DNA of 64,000 nt from positions 1 to 64,000 of the forward strand of contig JAOTOL010000863.1 in the NCBI GenBank assembly GCA_034440575.1. Reading direction: 5' to 3'. Of this stretch, positions 33,256-44,487 are shown piece after piece. The first letter of the stretch is position 1. Each line of letters begins with the position of its first letter. The position numbers and the translations under genes were made by a program. Origin of the DNA: Imbricaverruca yamaguchii. Its lineage: Eukaryota; Arthropoda; Thecostraca; Neoverrucidae. The notes beneath the pieces were generated by a model that saw only the letters and a list, made by a program, of their open reading frames with translations, made no database searches and was not told where the DNA came from.

Positions 33256-33747
33256 ATAGTTCAATGTTATGCTATGTCATTTACGGCACCATTTGCGAAT
33301 TAATGTATTATGCACGCTCACCGAGACATGGTAGATAGCAGACAGACATAGATAGCAGACATATTTAAACAGTACATAGCGTGTATTTGCATAGTACATA
33401 ATAGAACCAAAAGGAAGTTATCAGATCGTCGCGCGACCGGGTTCCGCATTCCCGCCGGCGGACGGCCGTTCAACCCCGCCGCCTTTGCCGGGAAAAGGTT
33501 TCCGACAAGCCGTGAGCGCATTATCGCGAGCCGGTCGTGACGCGGGGCTGCCGGGCGGCCGCTCCGGCGCCACTGGGGGGGCGGGGGCGGGGGGCCGTGC
33601 CGACCCCCAGCGTGCCGGCCGGTGGCGGTGCGGTCGGAGCGGCAGCTCAGCGTCGGGCCGAGCCGCGCTGTTTTGGCACCCCCGGCCAGGCCGAGGGTCG
33701 GTACTGCGGCAGCAGCCAGACACAGTATCCGGGAGGCGAGTACTGCG
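33256..33747. other. No supported gene; GC-rich at 33420-33680
   Basis: Frames are open on both strands across the GC-rich part and give Gly/Ala/Arg-rich products. Confidence 0.4.
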
Positions 33748-33968
33748 GCACACCCGGCAGTGTCTGGCAGCCAGGTACTGCAGCACAGCCTGCAGTGTCC
33801 GGCAGCCAGGTACTGCAGCACAGCCTGCAGTGTCCGGCAGCCAGGTACTGCAGCACAGCCTGCAGTATCCGGCAGCCAGGTACTGCAGCACAGCCGGCAG
33901 TGTCCGGCAGCCAGGTACTGCAGCACAGCCTGCAGTGCGATCGCAGCACAGCCTGCAGTGTCTGGCAG
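33748..33968. repeat. 35-bp minisatellite, about 6 copies
   Basis: Unit TGCAGTGTCCGGCAGCCAGG then TACTGCAGCACAGCC. GGTACTG recurs at 33774 and 33809. Contains several PstI-like CTGCAG dyads. Confidence 0.92.
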
Positions 33969-33969
33969 C

Positions 33970-34500
33970 CGGAACTCCGCCGTCCGGCTATCGTACATCG
34001 CTGGTGGACGGCCGTCGCAGCATCAGAGGCGGCAGTCGTGCAAAATGCCACGGAGAGGTTCGTGTGCTCATGGCTGGGTGTGACGGAATCTCGTCGATGA
34101 AATCTCGTTTGGTCTTCTACTGTGGGGGGGGGGCGTGAAGTTTAGGAGCAAACAATTCTTCATATATTGACAAATTGCCTCCAAGAGTGACACAAGGAAA
34201 GCGTGTTCTAGTGATTCTCTTTTTATAATTTATTACATTTGCAAATTTTACTATCTAGTCGGCATTGCGCCTCAGATAAATAGTACGCCAAGAACAATTC
34301 ATTCTGCCTTCAGTATAAAACGAATTGTTTGAAATCACTTTCGCGACCGCTGCACCACCTTCCGCGGCTGGCGGCGGACGTAAGTCAGATCTCATATAGA
34401 CGGATGGACGCCGCAGTGGTCCACAGAAAACGGATCACACTTTGAAACCGACTCGTGTCGGAACCGCGTCACGGCTGCGGAATAGCTGAGCAACAGTCGA
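33970..34500. other. No recognisable gene
   Basis: G tract at 34125-34134; otherwise no supported feature. Confidence 0.4.
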
Positions 34501-34507
34501 TGGTGCC

Positions 34508-34662
34508 GCCTGCACATTGGTGCCGCCTCCACATTGGTGCCGCCTCCACATTGGTGCCGCCTCCACATTGGTGCCGCCTCCACATGTGTGCCGCCTCCAC
34601 ATGTGTGCCGCCTCCACATGTGTGCCGCCTCCACATTGGTGCAGCCTCCACATTGGCGTCGA
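34508..34662. repeat. 17-bp minisatellite (TGCCGCCTCCACATTGG), about 9 copies
   Basis: ATTGG units, then three ATGTG units, then ATTGG units again. Confidence 0.93.
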
Positions 34663-34682
34663 ATTATACGGAGGTCTGGTGT

Positions 34683-34735
34683 CGGTTGGTTACTTGAGAT
34701 TTAGGGCGCATCGGCCAGGTTTGATCATTTAGCTC
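34683..34735 (-). repeat. SINE-like 3'-tail fragment
   Basis: GGTTGGTTACTTGAGATTTA then GGGCGCATCGGCCAGG. On minus this ends AAGTAACCAACC, like the tails of families A and B. Confidence 0.5.
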
Positions 34736-34785
34736 CCAGGGGTCTGGTGTCGTACCACGATCGCGTCAAGTATTGTATCACGCTC

Positions 34786-35635
34786 AGACCAAGTATCGTG
34801 TATCGTGTGTGGTGTCCGCACCAAGCATTGTGTGACGCCAACACGAAATATCGTGGGGCGCCCGTACCAAGCATCTTGTGGTGCCCACACCAAGTATCGT
34901 GAGGCGCCCACACCAAGCATCATGAGACGCCCACACCAAGTATCGTGAGGCGCCCACACCAAGCATCATGAGACACCCGCACCAAGTATCTTGTGGTGCC
35001 CACACCAAGCATCATGAGACGCCCACACCAAGTATCGTGAGGCGCCCACACCAAGTATCGTGAGGCGCCCACACCAAGTATCGTGAGGCGCCCACACCAA
35101 GCATCATGAGACGCCCAAACCAAGCATCATGAGACGCCCACACCAAGTATCGTGAGGCGCCCACACCAAGCATCATGAGGCGCCCACACCAAGTATCGTG
35201 AGGCGTCCACACCAAGTATCGTGAGGTGCCCACACCAAGCATCATGAGACGCCCACACCAAGTATCGTGAGGCGCCCGTAGGCACACCAAGCATCATGAG
35301 GCGCCCACACCAAGTATCATGAGACGCCCACACCAAGCATCGTGAGGCGCCCACACCAAGTATCGTGAGGCGCCCACACCAAGCATCATGAGACGCCCAC
35401 ACCAAGTATCGTGAGGCGCCCACACCAAGCATCATGAGACGCCCACACCAAGTATCGTGAGGCGCCCACACCAAGCATCATGAGACGCCCACACCAAGTA
35501 TCGTGAGGCGCCCACACCAAGTATCGTGAGGCGCCCACACCAAGTATCGTGAGGCGCCCACACCAAGTATCGTGAGGCGCCCACACCAAGTATCGTGAGG
35601 CGCCCACACCAAGTATCGTGAGGCGCCCACACCGC
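34786..35635. repeat. 23-bp minisatellite with alternating subtypes, about 36 copies
   Basis: Two main units, CGCCCACACCAAGTATCGTG-AGG and CGCCCACACCAAGCATCATG-AGA, alternate over much of the array, while the last six units are all of the first type. The first units (34786-34900) are diverged. One unit at about 35276 has a CGTAGG insertion. Confidence 0.95.
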
Positions 35636-35639
35636 CGTC

Positions 35640-37210
35640 ACGCCGCGTGTCGGCTCGGCGGGTACAAGTGGGCTGCATAACAACACTACTGAACAATGGC
35701 AGTTTCAATTTCATTATTTTGATATGTCACCATACATTTATGTTGAAGTTCGCGTAGTCCTGACGTTAACGATCATAATTTAGCTACATCAGGCATGACA
35801 CGTGTCCATAAGCCTCCTTTGTGTTATTTTTAGCCTCAACTGTATGGCGTCAAACAAATCGCTAGACTCCATCTTGTGGGCGCTTTGTTTGACACTCCCG
35901 TAGGCCGTGCACTGCGAGGTGTGTACATCAGATTATCAGATACGACGATAATTGAAACCGGGTGAGTCGGTGGTCAGTAAAGTCGGTGGTGATGTCTCGA
36001 TGCTGTTCAGATGTGACGCCAATTTGGTGTGGATCCATTTCAGGCCCATGCCAGTGTACTGAGACGTTGAAACGGCTTGAGGGCTATTTGGAACATGTTT
36101 TGGTTTTTTAGTGGTCGATTCATGGATTTTAATAGGGAAGGGGAGGGCACTTGTTTGGATGGGCACCAGCGATTCGGAGGACCCTTTTAAGCGGGTGGGG
36201 ATTGTACTTCGGCGATCAGTGTCTCTTCTGCTCAGGTAGGCGGCATCGGCCGAACAAAAAGTTGAACCTGTGTATCCATACGGGTCCAAGAGAAAACATA
36301 TGGAATTGCTGCAAAATATGGTTAGAGCATGTGCTCATTTGAAACGTTTCTAGAATAACTATGTGTTTTGATCACAACCATATGCTGGCTGCCATAGTTG
36401 GAGGCTACTCAAAATGATTGGTGTTGCCATCACAATTATTCATGTTGCGAAGGCCAGTTTTTGGTCCGTTGCTTCCATGCAACCCATGGGCCTAAAGTTA
36501 AGCTGTTCAATTTATCCGCGTTGCATTGGCAACAACAAATGTCACGACTACCACCAAAGTTCCACCACTACTGACTATGTGTCATGCTGATCACAACTGA
36601 TATAAATGACAGGCATTTGCGTTCAACTGATGGCGTCTGTGTTGGGGCGGAGTGGGTCGTCAAGGCTTGGTATTTCGCCATCCTTCGTGATCTCTACGAA
36701 TTGCCACGGCCTTATCCACCCCTGCTCGCTCCCTTCTCCTCCCCTGCCCTGCCCTCCCCTCCCCACCCCCCCCCCCCACCTCCGTGGACGGGCAGTATGT
36801 CATCCGAGGTTCCTGGCCTTTGTGAGCCAGGCTCCCCCACCTCCGTGGGGAGCAGTCCATAGTGCTCTCCATGCCACCTGTCGCGCGCACGACCGTTCAC
36901 CTTCCCGGCAAATTTGCTGGGGATAAGAACGCGTGCTTGATACTCTCACCTTGTCGTCTGAGCTTGTGCGAGTTATGAGCCTAGTGTGAAAAGTAGGGGT
37001 ATTATAAATATGATCTGCCTTGCAACAGCAGGTGATAGCACAATAGACAGTAATCAGTCAAACCGGGAATAAGGATGGAAATTGTCAGCAGGGGAGGGGG
37101 CAGGTCACGTCGTCAGACCGCTGGGTCGCTCGCGCCAACGTGCCTCAATAGTTTTCGTCGATAATGGAGTGATTCGTATTGTGGCAGTCTGTCTGCAATC
37201 GCCTGTACCT
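35640..37210. other. No recognisable gene
   Basis: Intronic DNA. A pyrimidine tract lies at 36719-36782, followed by two related CACCTCCGTGG segments at about 36778 and 36838. Nothing else is supported. Confidence 0.4.
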
Positions 37211-37215
37211 GAGTG

Positions 37216-37432
37216 ATGTACGGCTGGACTGTACCGGCTGTACCTGAGCGGTGTACGGCTGTACCTGAGCGGTGTACGGCTGTACCAGAGCGGTGTATGG
37301 CTGTACCTGAGCGGTGTACGGCTGTACCTGAGCGGTGTACGGCTGGACTATCTCGGCTGTACCTGAGCGGTGTACGGCTGTACCTAAGCTGTGTACGGCT
37401 GTACCTGAGCGGTGCACGGCTGGACTGCCCCG
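37216..37432. repeat. 21-bp minisatellite, about 10 copies
   Basis: Unit CTGTACCTGAGCGGTGTACGG, here split as CTGTACCTGAGC and GGTGTACGG, with GGACTGTACCGG-type variants. The period is a multiple of three. Confidence 0.93.
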
Positions 37433-37504
37433 GCTGTTCTCGTCTGCAGTTCTGAACGTGTCAGCTGCCCCGTCCTGAGCGCGAGGCCCGACAGTCCGTG
37501 CCGG

Positions 37505-38062
37505 CAGCGTCACCAGCTGTGCGAGTGCCGAGCCCGTGCCGGGAGCGTCACCAGCTGTGATGCCGAGTCCGTGCCGGCAGCGTCACCAGCTGTGCGAGTA
37601 CCGAGTCCGTGTCAGGGAGCGTCACCAGCTGTGCGAGTGCCGAGTCCGTGCCGGGAGCGTCACCAGCTGTGCGAGTGCCGAGCCCGTGCCGGCAGCGTCA
37701 CCAGCTGTGCGAGTGCCGAGCCCGTGCCGGCAGCGTCACCAGCTGTGCGAGTGCCGAGCCCGTGCCGGGAGCGTCACCAGCTGTGCGAGTGCCGAGCCCG
37801 TGCCGGCAGCGTCACCAGCTGTGCGAGTGCCGAGTCCGTGCCAGGGAGCGTCACCAGCTGTGCGAGTGCCGAGCCCGCCGGGAGAGTCACCAGCTGTGCG
37901 AGTGCCGAGTCCGCCGGCAGCATCACCAGCTGTGCGAGTGCCGAGCCCGTGCCGGCAGCGTCACCAGCTGTGCGAGTGCCGAGCCCGTGCCGGCAGCGTC
38001 ACCAGCTGTGCGAGTGCCGAGCCCGTGCCGGCAGCGTCACCAGCTGTGCGAGTGCCGAGCCC
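37505..38062. repeat. 38-bp minisatellite, about 15 copies
   Basis: Unit GAGCCCGTGCCGGCAGCGTC then ACCAGCTGTGCGAGTGCC, with GGCAGC/GGGAGC variation and deletions of the GTGCC segment near 37875 and 37910. Confidence 0.95.
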
Positions 38063-38205
38063 TCCGGAGAGAGTCAGCAGGATTATCTCGAGCCGTCGCG
38101 GCGGCCGCACCTTCACCGTGCACGATGCACCCCGCCGCCGAACAGTGTGCACTGTGCACTGCACAGCCGCCGCCTGTTCACGGCCCGCTGTTTACCCGCC
38201 TCGGT

Positions 38206-38253
38206 GTCGTTTGTGTGGCAGCGCTGTGGACACAGCGTTGCCACACAAACGAC
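38206..38253. other. 48-bp near-perfect palindrome
   Basis: Arms of 23 bp (38206-38228 and 38231-38253; left arm begins GTCGTTTGTGTGGCAGCG) separated by GA, with one G/T mismatch. The right arm is the first of three copies of a 23-bp direct repeat (CCACACAAACGACCACAGCG type) reaching about 38300. Confidence 0.9.
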
Positions 38254-38935
38254 CACAGCGCTGCCACACAAACCACCACAGCGCTGCCACATACACGACC
38301 ACACCATCGCGTACCGCCGGCTCCTGGTGCGCCGGTGCCGCCCACGCTACAGCTCAGGGTGTCCCAACTCGCGATATTAGGCGTCGATGCAGACACGTAA
38401 ATCAGTTTCAACTTCGGGTAGCTTCCAGATCCTGAAGAATATGGTGGACAGAATCGGAAGTTGGGCCAGTTTTAAGGTAGCGAATTTCCTGAAGGCGGTT
38501 CCACTCCGATTGGCTGGCATGCATTGTCCATGAAGAGATCAGCAAAAGGTGCAATTCTGATCAGCAAAAGGTGCTTAGTTTGACGCAACAATTCTGACGT
38601 CAAACTGAGCGAGTTTAAACACACTGCGCCGCGCCCATCGGGATCCGTTCGATAGCGCCGCTCAGGCCGCCTCGTCTCGCCGCTCGGACCGCCTCATCTC
38701 GCTCCCTTCTTCCCCTCCCCGTCCTCCCTCACCTCCCTCGCCTCTGCGGAAGGGCGACATGCCATGCGAAGATCCTGGTCCTCGTTAGCCACGGCGGCGG
38801 CTTTCCGCTCCTATTTGCACGCGCCCACCCGGCGACTTACGCCTCGCCGGGTGGCTGGTGCTCGTCCTGGCGCCTCCGTCCGCCGTCCGCCGTCCGCCGT
38901 GGCGATGTGTCGACGGTGTCTCCGGCAGCACTCGC

Positions 38936-39310
38936 AGCCGGCGGCTCCCTGCCCCCGGCGGTCCCGGGGGCGAGACGCCGCCGCCGGCGGCTCACTGCCT
39001 CCGGCGGTCCCGGGGGGCGAGACGCCGCCGCCGGCGGCTCCCTGCCTCCGGCGGTCCCGGGGGGCGAGACGCCGCCGCCGGCGGCTCACTGCCTCCGGCG
39101 GTCCCGGGGGCGAGACGCCGCCGCCGGCGGCTCCGCTCCGGCGGTCGGGGGCGAGCGCCGCCGCCCGGCGGCTCACTGCCTCCGGCGGTCCCGGGGGGCG
39201 AGACGCCGCCGCCGGCGGCTCCTGCCTCCGGCGGTCCCGGGGGGCGAGACGCCGCCGCCGGCGGCTCCCTGCCTCCGGCGGTCACTGCCTCCGGCGGTCC
39301 CGGGTGGCGA
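38936..39310. repeat. 47-bp GC-rich minisatellite, about 8 copies
   Basis: Unit GGCGGCTCCCTGCCTCCGGC then GGTCCCGGGGGGCGAGACGC and CGCCGCC. Several G-runs per unit. One unit at about 39140 is shortened. Confidence 0.93.
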
Positions 39311-40137
39311 GGCGGCGGTCAGCAGCCGACGCTCAGTCGATGGAGCTCGCCGCACGTGCGCCGCCGTCGCTCGGCGCCGTCTCGGTGTCGAGCCACGGCG
39401 GGACGACGACCCGGCGAATGGCGCGAACCGGGCTGTGCCGGTGCGATCACTCTTCGAATTCGATTGGAGTCGATTGGAATTCACCTCGGCGTCTGGGCTG
39501 TGGAGCACCATAAATGTCGCCCTGTCACCATGGCAGGGCCATACGTAATTAGTGACGGCCCTGACGGATCTCTCACGAGAAGGGATCAAGTGCGTTCTGT
39601 TTTCCTCTGGATGCGTGCCATATTCATCTGCGCGCAATTATATTTGTGATCGCATTCATCCCACATATACCTTGGTTTGACTTCCGTTCCTCTGATAACT
39701 TCTTGTTTCGGTGGCGGGTATCTCTGGTCATGCCGTACGTTTCGATGCACCAGAAGTTGGTCCAATCAGCTGAGCTCTCCTGGTTTCACATGAGTTTGTG
39801 TTCAGCCAATATTGCTCGTAACTTCATGTATGAGATCGGTATTGAATGAATTAATATTTTAGCTCATGCAATTATGATCCCAACGCTTTATGGAACGGTG
39901 CGTGGGATCGCACGCTAAGCAGAGTTTATTGCGTCGACCCTGGCCTAACAGCATGTTCGTGGTAGTCTGATTCACGGCCATCATCCTAACCGAGAGCTTA
40001 GCGTGCTACTAATGCCCTCAGATAACGCCAGCGATACTGATGGTAGTGCCGCCTCATGATTAAACGAATAGTTCCTCCTGTTCAATCTGGCCATGTCCCG
40101 CTCTATAAGTTCAGTTTTGCCCACCTTCCTCTATACT
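39311..40137. other. No recognisable gene
   Basis: No supported coding frame or repeat. Confidence 0.4.
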
Positions 40138-40262
40138 AGCCACCAATGACACGCGTCGTGTCACCAAACAGCGACGGATGTAGGGGGAACGCCCACCATC
40201 TCCTGGACTAACCACCAATGACACGCGTCGTGTCACCAAGCAGTGACGGATCCAGGGGAACT
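40138..40262. repeat. Two-copy tandem repeat, about 68 bp
   Basis: CCACCAATGACACGCGTCGT then GTCACCAA(A/G)CAG(C/T)GACGGAT occurs at 40140 and 40211. It contains the dyad GACACGCGTCGTGTC. The second copy overlaps the left end of the probable MITE. Confidence 0.75.
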
Positions 40263-40465
40263 GGGGGCATGTAACTCCCCATGCAACCATGTGACGCCCC
40301 TTAAACTGTAAAAAGGCGCCACTTGAGGACATTCGAGTGCCCCCACGTTCAATGAGTTTGTCATCCGGTGGTGCCCCTCCGAGTAGAAAAGTCGCCCCGC
40401 TACGAACAAAAATGACGCTCCTCCAGAACAAGTGCTCCCCGATCAAAACTCCTGGATCCGACCCC
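40241..40465. mobile_element. Probable non-autonomous DNA transposon (MITE)
   Basis: The left end CAGTGACGGATCCAGG and right end CCTGGATCCGACCCC form an imperfect terminal inverted repeat, exact over CGGATCCAGG. The flanks GTCACCAAG (40232-40240) and GTTACCAAG (40466-40474) look like an 8-9 bp target duplication with one change, as in hAT elements. The 225 bp between has no transposase frame. Confidence 0.4.
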
Positions 40466-40474
40466 GTTACCAAG

Positions 40475-41069
40475 TGCACAATCTGCGTACAGATCGCACG
40501 TAACCGGCGCTCGACCCACACCGCCAGGCCATTCTTGACATAGCCTAGATATAACCCGAGCTGCACGTGACCTGCAGCTGAACCAACTACAACCGAGCTG
40601 CAGCTGGTCTACGGCCGAACTACAACCGAAATAGAGCCTAGCGACATCCGGGGGCTACATCAAAGCCTCGGCCAGGATTAACTCAGGTGCAGGTGAATCT
40701 ATCGCTAAGTTATCGTCGAGCTATTGCTAAGCCAAGATCCACCCTGCGAGGCATGTCGCGGAACCGCACTAGGAACCGCATGTCCAACCATACTAGAAAC
40801 CGTTCTTAATGTCCGAAGGCCTGGTGGCGTGACCGCTACAGCACGAGCCGAAACCGCAGACAGCCAGGCGGGTTACATGAGCCGACGGGGCGCGTCCTCA
40901 CCCCCTCCCCCGTCATGAGTTCCTCCGGTCGACCTTGGGCCGCGTCGGCGGCAGGACCACGCGGTCGTCGCCAGGGGGCGTGGCTGTCGGCGCTCCGCGC
41001 CATCTGCCGGGTCTCATGGACTTCGGCCGGCGGGCCGCGGCACCATCGGGCACCGCTGCCGGGTCGGGG
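40475..41069. other. No recognisable gene
   Basis: Short CTGCAGCTG and ACTACAACCGA repeats at 40560-40640; no coding frame is supported. Confidence 0.4.
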
Positions 41070-41340
41070 TCAGAGGCGGGGACGAGGTCAAGATTAGAGG
41101 CGGAGACGGGGACAGGGACAGGGACGAGGTCATGGTCAGGGGCGGGGACGGAGACGGGGACGAGGGCAGGGGCGGGGGAGACAGGATCAGGATCAGGACC
41201 AGGGAGGGGCAGGGACGGTGACAGGGTCAGGAACAGGGCCAGGGTCAGGGATGGGAACAGAGGCATGATCAGGGTCAGGAATAGGGACTGGGACAGGGAC
41301 GGTGAGAGGGACTGAATAGGGAGAGGGACAAGATCAGGGA
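41070..41340. repeat. Purine-rich degenerate array
   Basis: Irregular GGGACAGGGACGAGGTCAGG-type 6-bp-based units on plus, strongly strand-asymmetric. Confidence 0.8.
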
Positions 41341-41344
41341 CAGG

Positions 41345-43300
41345 GGTGGGCACGTGCAAAGTGGCTGCCGGACAACCGGCGCAGCAGCTAGGGCTGGGAC
41401 GTGGATGCGGCCGGGAACAGACCGGCGCCGGCACCGGGACGAATACTTATGCACAGAGATCGGTGCAGGGGCCGACCCGACACGGTTTCGGAGGGAAGCG
41501 ACACCACGTGGTCGGAGACACTGGACAGCGCAGAGACAGAGGTCAGCGGGTAGAGCGATGTCCGGGGTGGCCCACGGGCGCGGACAGAGACGGGCACGCG
41601 GCGAGTCGCTCTCGTGACCGAGCCACTGCTGCCGCGGTGCCGGTGGTGCCCAAGGTGATCGGTCTCGGTCACGCGCCGGGCCGACCGACACGCATCGAGA
41701 CGCTGTCGACGGCCGTGCCGCTGCCGGAAATAACCGATCTCCGACTGATGGGGTGCCGGCCGTTTCCGTCGCGTGCGTCGCGTGTACGCATTGCGGACAT
41801 AATGTGTGTGTGTGTGTGTGTGTGTGCCTTTCCAGGTGCCGACATTGGCAGTTGTTTGGCAATCGACGCCCCGAGGCGATCGACACAGTTGGCGCTACCA
41901 TTCCCATGGGTTGGGTAATTTTCCCGTGTTACCGGCGAGTTCGCAGCGTTATATTATCTCTGACGCCCGACAACTATTATGAAGCGAGCGTCATAATTGA
42001 AGTGCTGTTTCGACGTGAAATACCGTGGTGATGAACGTCAATGAAGAAAGTAAATTGTATCGGTGGAAATGTACATTGCGTATGACAATACATTGTAATA
42101 GCCGCCACCATTTCACACCTGTCCCATGCTGCGTGGTATTTTTGCGGCTGCTTGTCACTGTTGGCTGTGGATAGTCCGATATGGTCGGCAGGGACATCTG
42201 CACGATTTCAGGAAGAACGAATTAAGCCAGTCCGAGCTCGATTATTCCAAAGTAACGACGTACAGCTTAGGGGGGCGGGGTGACAACAGCGTCCCCTCTA
42301 CTATTTCCTATTCATTCATTCTTTCTACCATAAGCCGACTGTCCGTGTCAGCCGGTGGAGCTCAAGATGCCCAGATGTGGCCGGAGATAGGTGTAGTCGG
42401 ATGTCATCGGACATCAGCTGGAACAGGGTTGAACAAAGCCGCGAATGTGTTGATTATCCACGTTACTGGGTGTGAGCTTCGATCTTGGAGGAAACTTCGG
42501 TCATCAGATCATTCAATGACAGACTTGTTGCCAGTACGATTAAAATTCACTCGAACTTAGACCTGAGTACGAACTAAAGGCTGCTTCAATGCATGGAATG
42601 GACTTCCGGTTATAATTCTCATAATTTGAAAACATTATCCATGTTTTCAGGTATTAGCGCGCTTAGCTTTTCTTCTGATTAAAGTAAGCTAATCTTTGTT
42701 TTTACCTGAATGCTAATTTCTAAGCAATGCTTGCGTTCTAAAGCTTGGCTCTTATATACCAACATTTGGCACAATGACAGGAGGATAAACCATACCAACC
42801 TCCCAAGTGGTGTATCACATTCGATATCCTGGCTTTTGATCCGCAATCGAGTAGTTTGCGTCTCTCCAGGTGGTCGAGCATCTGCCGCCACACTCGGCTG
42901 TTCTGGTCTCCGATTGAACCAGGTCACGGCGTTTGACCTGATCCAAATACACCAAAACCTCTCATCACCGGTCAGCGAAACTGCTGTATGTGGCCCGTGA
43001 AATGGTCGCAGTGGTAGATTTCCTTTACTTCCTCACAAGATCACGGTGCCCGAGGCGTGTCGGCCAACTGCTACGCCACTTATTGCGAGTCGGTAGTCAT
43101 TGCTACGTTGTGTAGTAAGTGGCTTGATGCCGTAGAACGCGTCGCCGCCCACCTTGCCTGGGTGTAGTCTCGACATCGCGTCACGTCTATCTCCACTTCC
43201 ACCTCTGAGGTGGAAGGCGTGCTACTATCGCCGTGTGCCACTCCACCATTGTCGTCCTGTCTCTGGGGCCGATATGCCTTGACGTTGCTCCATGACTTGA
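41345..43300. other. No recognisable gene
   Basis: Includes a GT tract at 41804-41826. No frame has a recognisable domain. Confidence 0.4.
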
Positions 43301-43365
43301 ATGGTTGGTTATTGGAATTCAGGGGCGCGTCGACTGCGTCGGTCATGCAGCGCCCGCCCGCTCCA
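43301..43365 (-). repeat. SINE-like 3'-tail fragment
   Basis: GGTTGGTTATTGGAATTCAG then GGGCGCGTCGACTGCG, related to 34683 and 14075. Confidence 0.45.
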
Positions 43366-43435
43366 TGACCTGACCGCGCCTCCTTGTCGCCGATCGCTCT
43401 GGTGTGATTAGCCTGCTGTCTCACCAAAATGTGCT

Positions 43436-44236
43436 GCAACAGAGGTCCAGGGGTCCCGCACCCCTGCCACAGGGTCAGAAATAACTGCACCACCCCACCT
43501 CCCTACACCTGATCCCACCTCCCTACCGCAGGGGTCCGGTATAACTACACCACCACACCTGACCCCACCCAATCTGACCAAATTCCTTTGCCACAGAGGT
43601 CCGGTATAGACACCCCGCCACATATGACCCAAATATCCTTTGCCTCATGGTCCGGTATAGACACACCGCCCCACCTAATCCCATCCCACCTGAGCCGACC
43701 TCCCTGCCGCAGGGATGTGGCATAGCCATGCCACCCCATCTGCTGCGACCCTACCTGACCCCACCCCATCTGACCCCACCTATGTCTGTCCGGTATAACT
43801 GGATCACCCCATCTGACTCCACCTATGTCTGTCCGGTATAACTGCATCACCCCACCTGACCCCACCTATGCCTGTCCGGTATAAGTGTACCACCCCACCT
43901 GACCCCACCCCACCTGACCCCACCTGTCTGTCCGGTATAACTGCATCACCCCATCTGACCCCACCTATGCCTGTCCGGTATAAGTGTACCACCCCACCTG
44001 ACCCCACCCCATCTGACCCCACCTATGTCTGTCCGGTATAACTGCATCACCCCATCTGACTCCACCTATGCCTGTCCGGTATAAATGTACCACCCCACCT
44101 GACCCCACCCCACCTGACCCACTCCATCTGACCCCACCTATGCCTATCCGGTATAAGTGTACCACCCCGCCTGACCCCACCTATGCCTATCCGGTATAAG
44201 TGTACCACCCCGCCTGACCCCACCTCCGTGCCGCAG
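43436..44236. repeat. Minisatellite built on the exon-2 splice acceptor region
   Basis: Units of about 43-60 bp: TCCGGTATAACTGCATCACC / TAAGTGTACCACCCCACCTG and GACCCCACCTATGCCTG. Some units contain CC(G/A)CAG followed by G-rich sequence and a CCGG-like step (acceptor-like at 43526-43531, 43591-43596, 43707-43712), as at the real exon border 44231-44236. The real polypyrimidine tract lies in the last unit. Confidence 0.88.
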
Positions 44237-44487
44237 GGGCCCGGCGTGAACCGCGCGCTGCGATTGAAGTCGGCGGCGCCGGACCAGCCCGAGCCGTCGT
44301 CGATGCCGACGAACGGGGCGCCGCACGTGGGGCTGCGGCCGCCGCCGTCCATATTCGACGAGACGAACTACGTGGCCGGCGGCGCGCTCAGCCCCGGCGA
44401 GGACCCGTACCGGCGCAACAAGTTCAACCAGAAAGTGAGCGACGCGCTGGCCAGCGATCGCGCCCTGCCCGACACCAGGAGTCCCGC
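44237..44487 (+). CDS. Galnt2: GALNT2-type GalNAc-transferase, second coding exon
   Basis: Family members start mucin-type O-glycosylation in the Golgi, moving GalNAc from UDP-GalNAc to Ser/Thr. The exon encodes 83 codons plus GC of the next. A Pro/Ser-rich stem (about residues 36-74 of the joined protein) is followed by [10 protein letters not shown], then [25 protein letters not shown] and SPA. The D-P-Y-x-R-N-K-F-N-Q block with a following P-D-T-R is the conserved entry to the catalytic domain, and DPY..NKFNQ favours the GALNT2/Pgant2 group over GALNT1. The acceptor is CCGCAG|GGG (44231-44236), in phase 0 like the end of 20700-20804. The donor is CGC|GTGAGT, phase 2. Catalytic residues (DxH, QxW lectin motifs) would lie in later exons beyond the window or are absent; I find none before 64000. 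Confidence 0.88.

Larger units (their letters stand above)
20805..44236 (+). other. Putative 23.4-kb intron of the GALNT2-like gene
   Basis: Bounded by GTAAGC and CCGCAG. It holds about 20 tandem arrays, two young family A SINEs, one family B SINE, a probable MITE and other dispersed repeats. Additional small exons inside cannot be excluded, but phase compatibility and the short stem region make direct splicing plausible. Confidence 0.6.
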
